Positions 62,417 through 64,000 of a DNA stretch of 64,000 nt are shown here, in pieces. Position numbers and translations under genes: made by a program. This DNA comes from Actinoallomurus iriomotensis (GTDB lineage: Bacteria; Actinomycetota; Actinomycetes; Streptosporangiales; Streptosporangiaceae). Location of the stretch: positions 186,001 through 250,000 of the forward strand of contig NZ_BSTJ01000012.1 in assembly GCF_030269445.1 (NCBI RefSeq). Reading direction: 5' to 3'. How positions within the stretch are numbered: position 1 is the stretch's first letter; the number at the start of each line of letters is the position of its first letter. The notes beneath the pieces were generated by a model. It ran no database searches. It was given only the letters and a program-made list of their open reading frames with translations, and was not told where the DNA came from.

Positions 62417-63175
62417 GTGCCTGGACGAGGTGCTTCGGTGGCCGGCGCGTCGGCGCACGCCCGATACCGGCACCTGCGGGCGGAGTACCGGCAGGAGCGG
62501 GTCCTCGCGCGGACCGTCCTGGCGGGCGTCGCGGGCGCCATGACCGCAGGCGTCTTCGACTGGCTGACCGGTCTGGCCGCCGCCCTCACGGCCCTCCTCC
62601 TGCACTCCTTCTACCTGCGGGTCAAGCCGGACCCCGTCACCCACTGGCGGCGCGGCGCGGCGGCCGAGCGGCGTACCGGCCGGCGCCTGTCGCGGCTGGA
62701 CCCGGCCTACTTCCACGTGCTGCACGACCGGGCGCTGCCCATACCCGCCCACGCGAACCTCGACCACCTCGTCGTCGGCCTGACCGGCGTGTACGCGATC
62801 GTCTCGCGTCGCTGGCCGGTCCTCACCCGGCTGCGCGCGGTGGACGAGCGGCTGTGGGTCGGGCCGCGGCCGATGACGCGGCTGCTCGTGACGGCGAGGG
62901 ACGCGGCGCGTACGGTCGCCGAACGTCTGTCGGAGGATCTCGGGCACCGGGTCGAGGTGCACGCGGTCGTCGCCGTGCACGGCGCGCGGCTGCCGCGCAC
63001 GGGGTTCACGTTCGACGGTGTGACCGTGCAGCGGGCCGGGCGGGCCCGCCGGCTCGTCGAGCGGCAGCCTGCGGTGTTGACCACGGCACAGGTCACCGCG
63101 ATCGCCGCGGCGGCGGAACGGATACTTCCCCCGATGATCGATGTGTGGGGAAAAACCGGCACGCTTCGTGACTGA
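62417..63175 (+). CDS. NERD-domain-like membrane-anchored protein
   Basis: 252 residues from GTG 62417 (GAGGAGGAG upstream). Two hydrophobic helices (about 30-75), then GAAAERRTGRRLSRL, ANLDHLVVGLTGVYAIVSRR, the D-H-(L/V)-V-V strand of NERD nuclease-related domains; the usual downstream E/K residues are not obvious. Confidence 0.65.
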   Translation: MPGRGASVAGASAHARYRHLRAEYRQERVLARTVLAGVAGAMTAGVFDWLTGLAAALTALLLHSFYLRVKPDPVTHWRRGAAAERRTGRRLSRLDPAYFHVLHDRALPIPAHANLDHLVVGLTGVYAIVSRRWPVLTRLRAVDERLWVGPRPMTRLLVTARDAARTVAERLSEDLGHRVEVHAVVAVHGARLPRTGFTFDGVTVQRAGRARRLVERQPAVLTTAQVTAIAAAAERILPPMIDVWGKTGTLRD

Positions 63176-63285
63176 TGAGTACGCTCGGACACGGCCGGGA
63201 ACCCGCGCCCGTCGCGAGTGGCGCATCGGGTCCCCGGCGGTCTCTCGGCGCAACAGACCGACTCGCGTAGCTGGGGAGAAGGGGC

Positions 63286-64000
63286 ATGGCGGGCCGCATC
63301 GTCGTCTTCGGTGCCACCGGCTACACCGGCGTCCTGACCGCGAGAGCGCTCGTCGCCCAGGGTGCGCGCCCGGTCCTCGCCGGCCGGAACCGTACGGCCC
63401 TGACCGCGCTCGCGGACGGGCTCGGCGGCCTGGAGATCGCCTACGCCGACGTCGAGGAGCCGCGGTCCGTACGGGCGCTGGTCGAGAGCGGCGACGTCCT
63501 GGTCACGACGGTCGGCCCGTTCCAGCGGTACGGGCACGCCGCCCTGGAGGCCGCGGTCGACGCGGGCGCGCACTACCTCGACTCCACCGGCGAGCCGCCG
63601 TTCATCCGTGAGGTCTTCGAGTCCTACGGGCCCCGCGCGACGCGGTCGGCGCTGATCCCCGCGTTCGGCTACGACTACGTTCCGGGCAACCTCGCCGCGG
63701 GCCTCGCCCTCGACCGGGTCGGCGACGACGGTTTCCGCGTTGACATCGGCTACTTCGTCGGTGGCGGCGACCTGTGGCGGGGGCTGACCGCCGGCAGCCT
63801 GCAGTCGGTCGCCGGCGTGGCCACCGCCCGGATGTACTCCTTCCGCGGGCGCATCCACGAGGAGCGCCGACCACGGGTCCGTGAGTTCCAGGTGGCGGGC
63901 CGGTCGCGGCCCGGCCTGTCGATCGGCTCCTCGGAGCACTTCGCGCTGCCCGAGTCCTACCCGGCGCTGTACGAGGTCAACGTCTATCTGGGCTGGTTCG
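63286..64000 (+). CDS. Saccharopine dehydrogenase-like (trans-acting enoyl reductase type), truncated by window edge
   Basis: ATG 63286 after GGAGAAGGGG. Rossmann motif VVFGATGYTGVLTARAL, VTTVGPFQRYG, YLDSTGEPPF and PAFGYDYVPGNLAAGLAL identify the saccharopine dehydrogenase-like oxidoreductase family. At least 238 residues; the rest lies past 64000. Confidence 0.85.
   Translation, partial: MAGRIVVFGATGYTGVLTARALVAQGARPVLAGRNRTALTALADGLGGLEIAYADVEEPRSVRALVESGDVLVTTVGPFQRYGHAALEAAVDAGAHYLDSTGEPPFIREVFESYGPRATRSALIPAFGYDYVPGNLAAGLALDRVGDDGFRVDIGYFVGGGDLWRGLTAGSLQSVAGVATARMYSFRGRIHEERRPRVREFQVAGRSRPGLSIGSSEHFALPESYPALYEVNVYLGWF

Overview
The window is a high-GC actinomycete chromosome segment. 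Secreted hydrolases, SARP and LAL regulators, P450, BldC-like HTH proteins, GTG/TTG starts and frequent 1-4 base stop/start overlaps all fit. The gene mix suggests the Streptosporangiales/Thermomonosporaceae (Actinomadura or Actinoallomurus type), but that placement is inference.

Layout. 1-2782: host genes (start of a secreted GH92-like protein, a RicT/PSP1 protein, a TAP-like lipoprotein hydrolase) and tRNA-Thr(CGT) at 2783. 2811-25928: an integrated actinomycete integrative and conjugative element (AICE) bounded by a 96-bp direct repeat, the left copy being the 3' part of tRNA-Thr. Its leftward backbone operon (8964 to 2924) encodes a conserved small protein, a TraB/FtsK DNA translocase, small proteins, a DUF2637 membrane protein, a RepSA-like initiator (frameshifted), excisionase and tyrosine integrase. 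A divergent GntR repressor and a CTAG-rich operator control it. Cargo follows: a kinase plus CorA-like membrane protein; a BldC/anti-sigma/regulator/HAD/kinase cassette; then a lower-GC defence-like island with NurA, HerA and a Dam-type methylase, a DUF4365-like nuclease with an unknown partner, and a HEPN protein with zinc ribbons.

25929-29300 is a graveyard: an integrase tail next to attR, an SRPBCC gene with a nonsense codon, an intact MFS exporter, and eroded pieces of a LAL regulator and of the same cassette found inside the AICE. 29.4-64 kb is host accessory and core sequence: MBL-fold enzyme, S53 and G1-like secreted proteases, an ABC-F resistance-type ATPase bracketed by repeats of a LAL-regulator 3' end, several regulator/transporter or regulator/enzyme divergent pairs, a frameshifted SARP regulator, a compact eight-tRNA array, P450, CtaG and DUF2243 proteins, serine hydrolase, lectin, a candidate structured ncRNA, an aminotransferase class IV enzyme, PyrD, a NERD protein and a truncated saccharopine-dehydrogenase-like gene.

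Two places stand out. (1) The AICE island has an operon-coupled methylase-HerA-NurA trio next to two further toxin/nuclease-like modules. (2) The tRNA array (52612-53293) follows a good promoter, a 28-codon leader ORF and overlapping hairpins ending in a terminator. Residues 4-24 of the leader use only the seven amino acids carried by the array tRNAs (Ala, Pro, Gly, Lys, Ser, Glu, Cys), which suggests ribosome-mediated attenuation of a tRNA operon.
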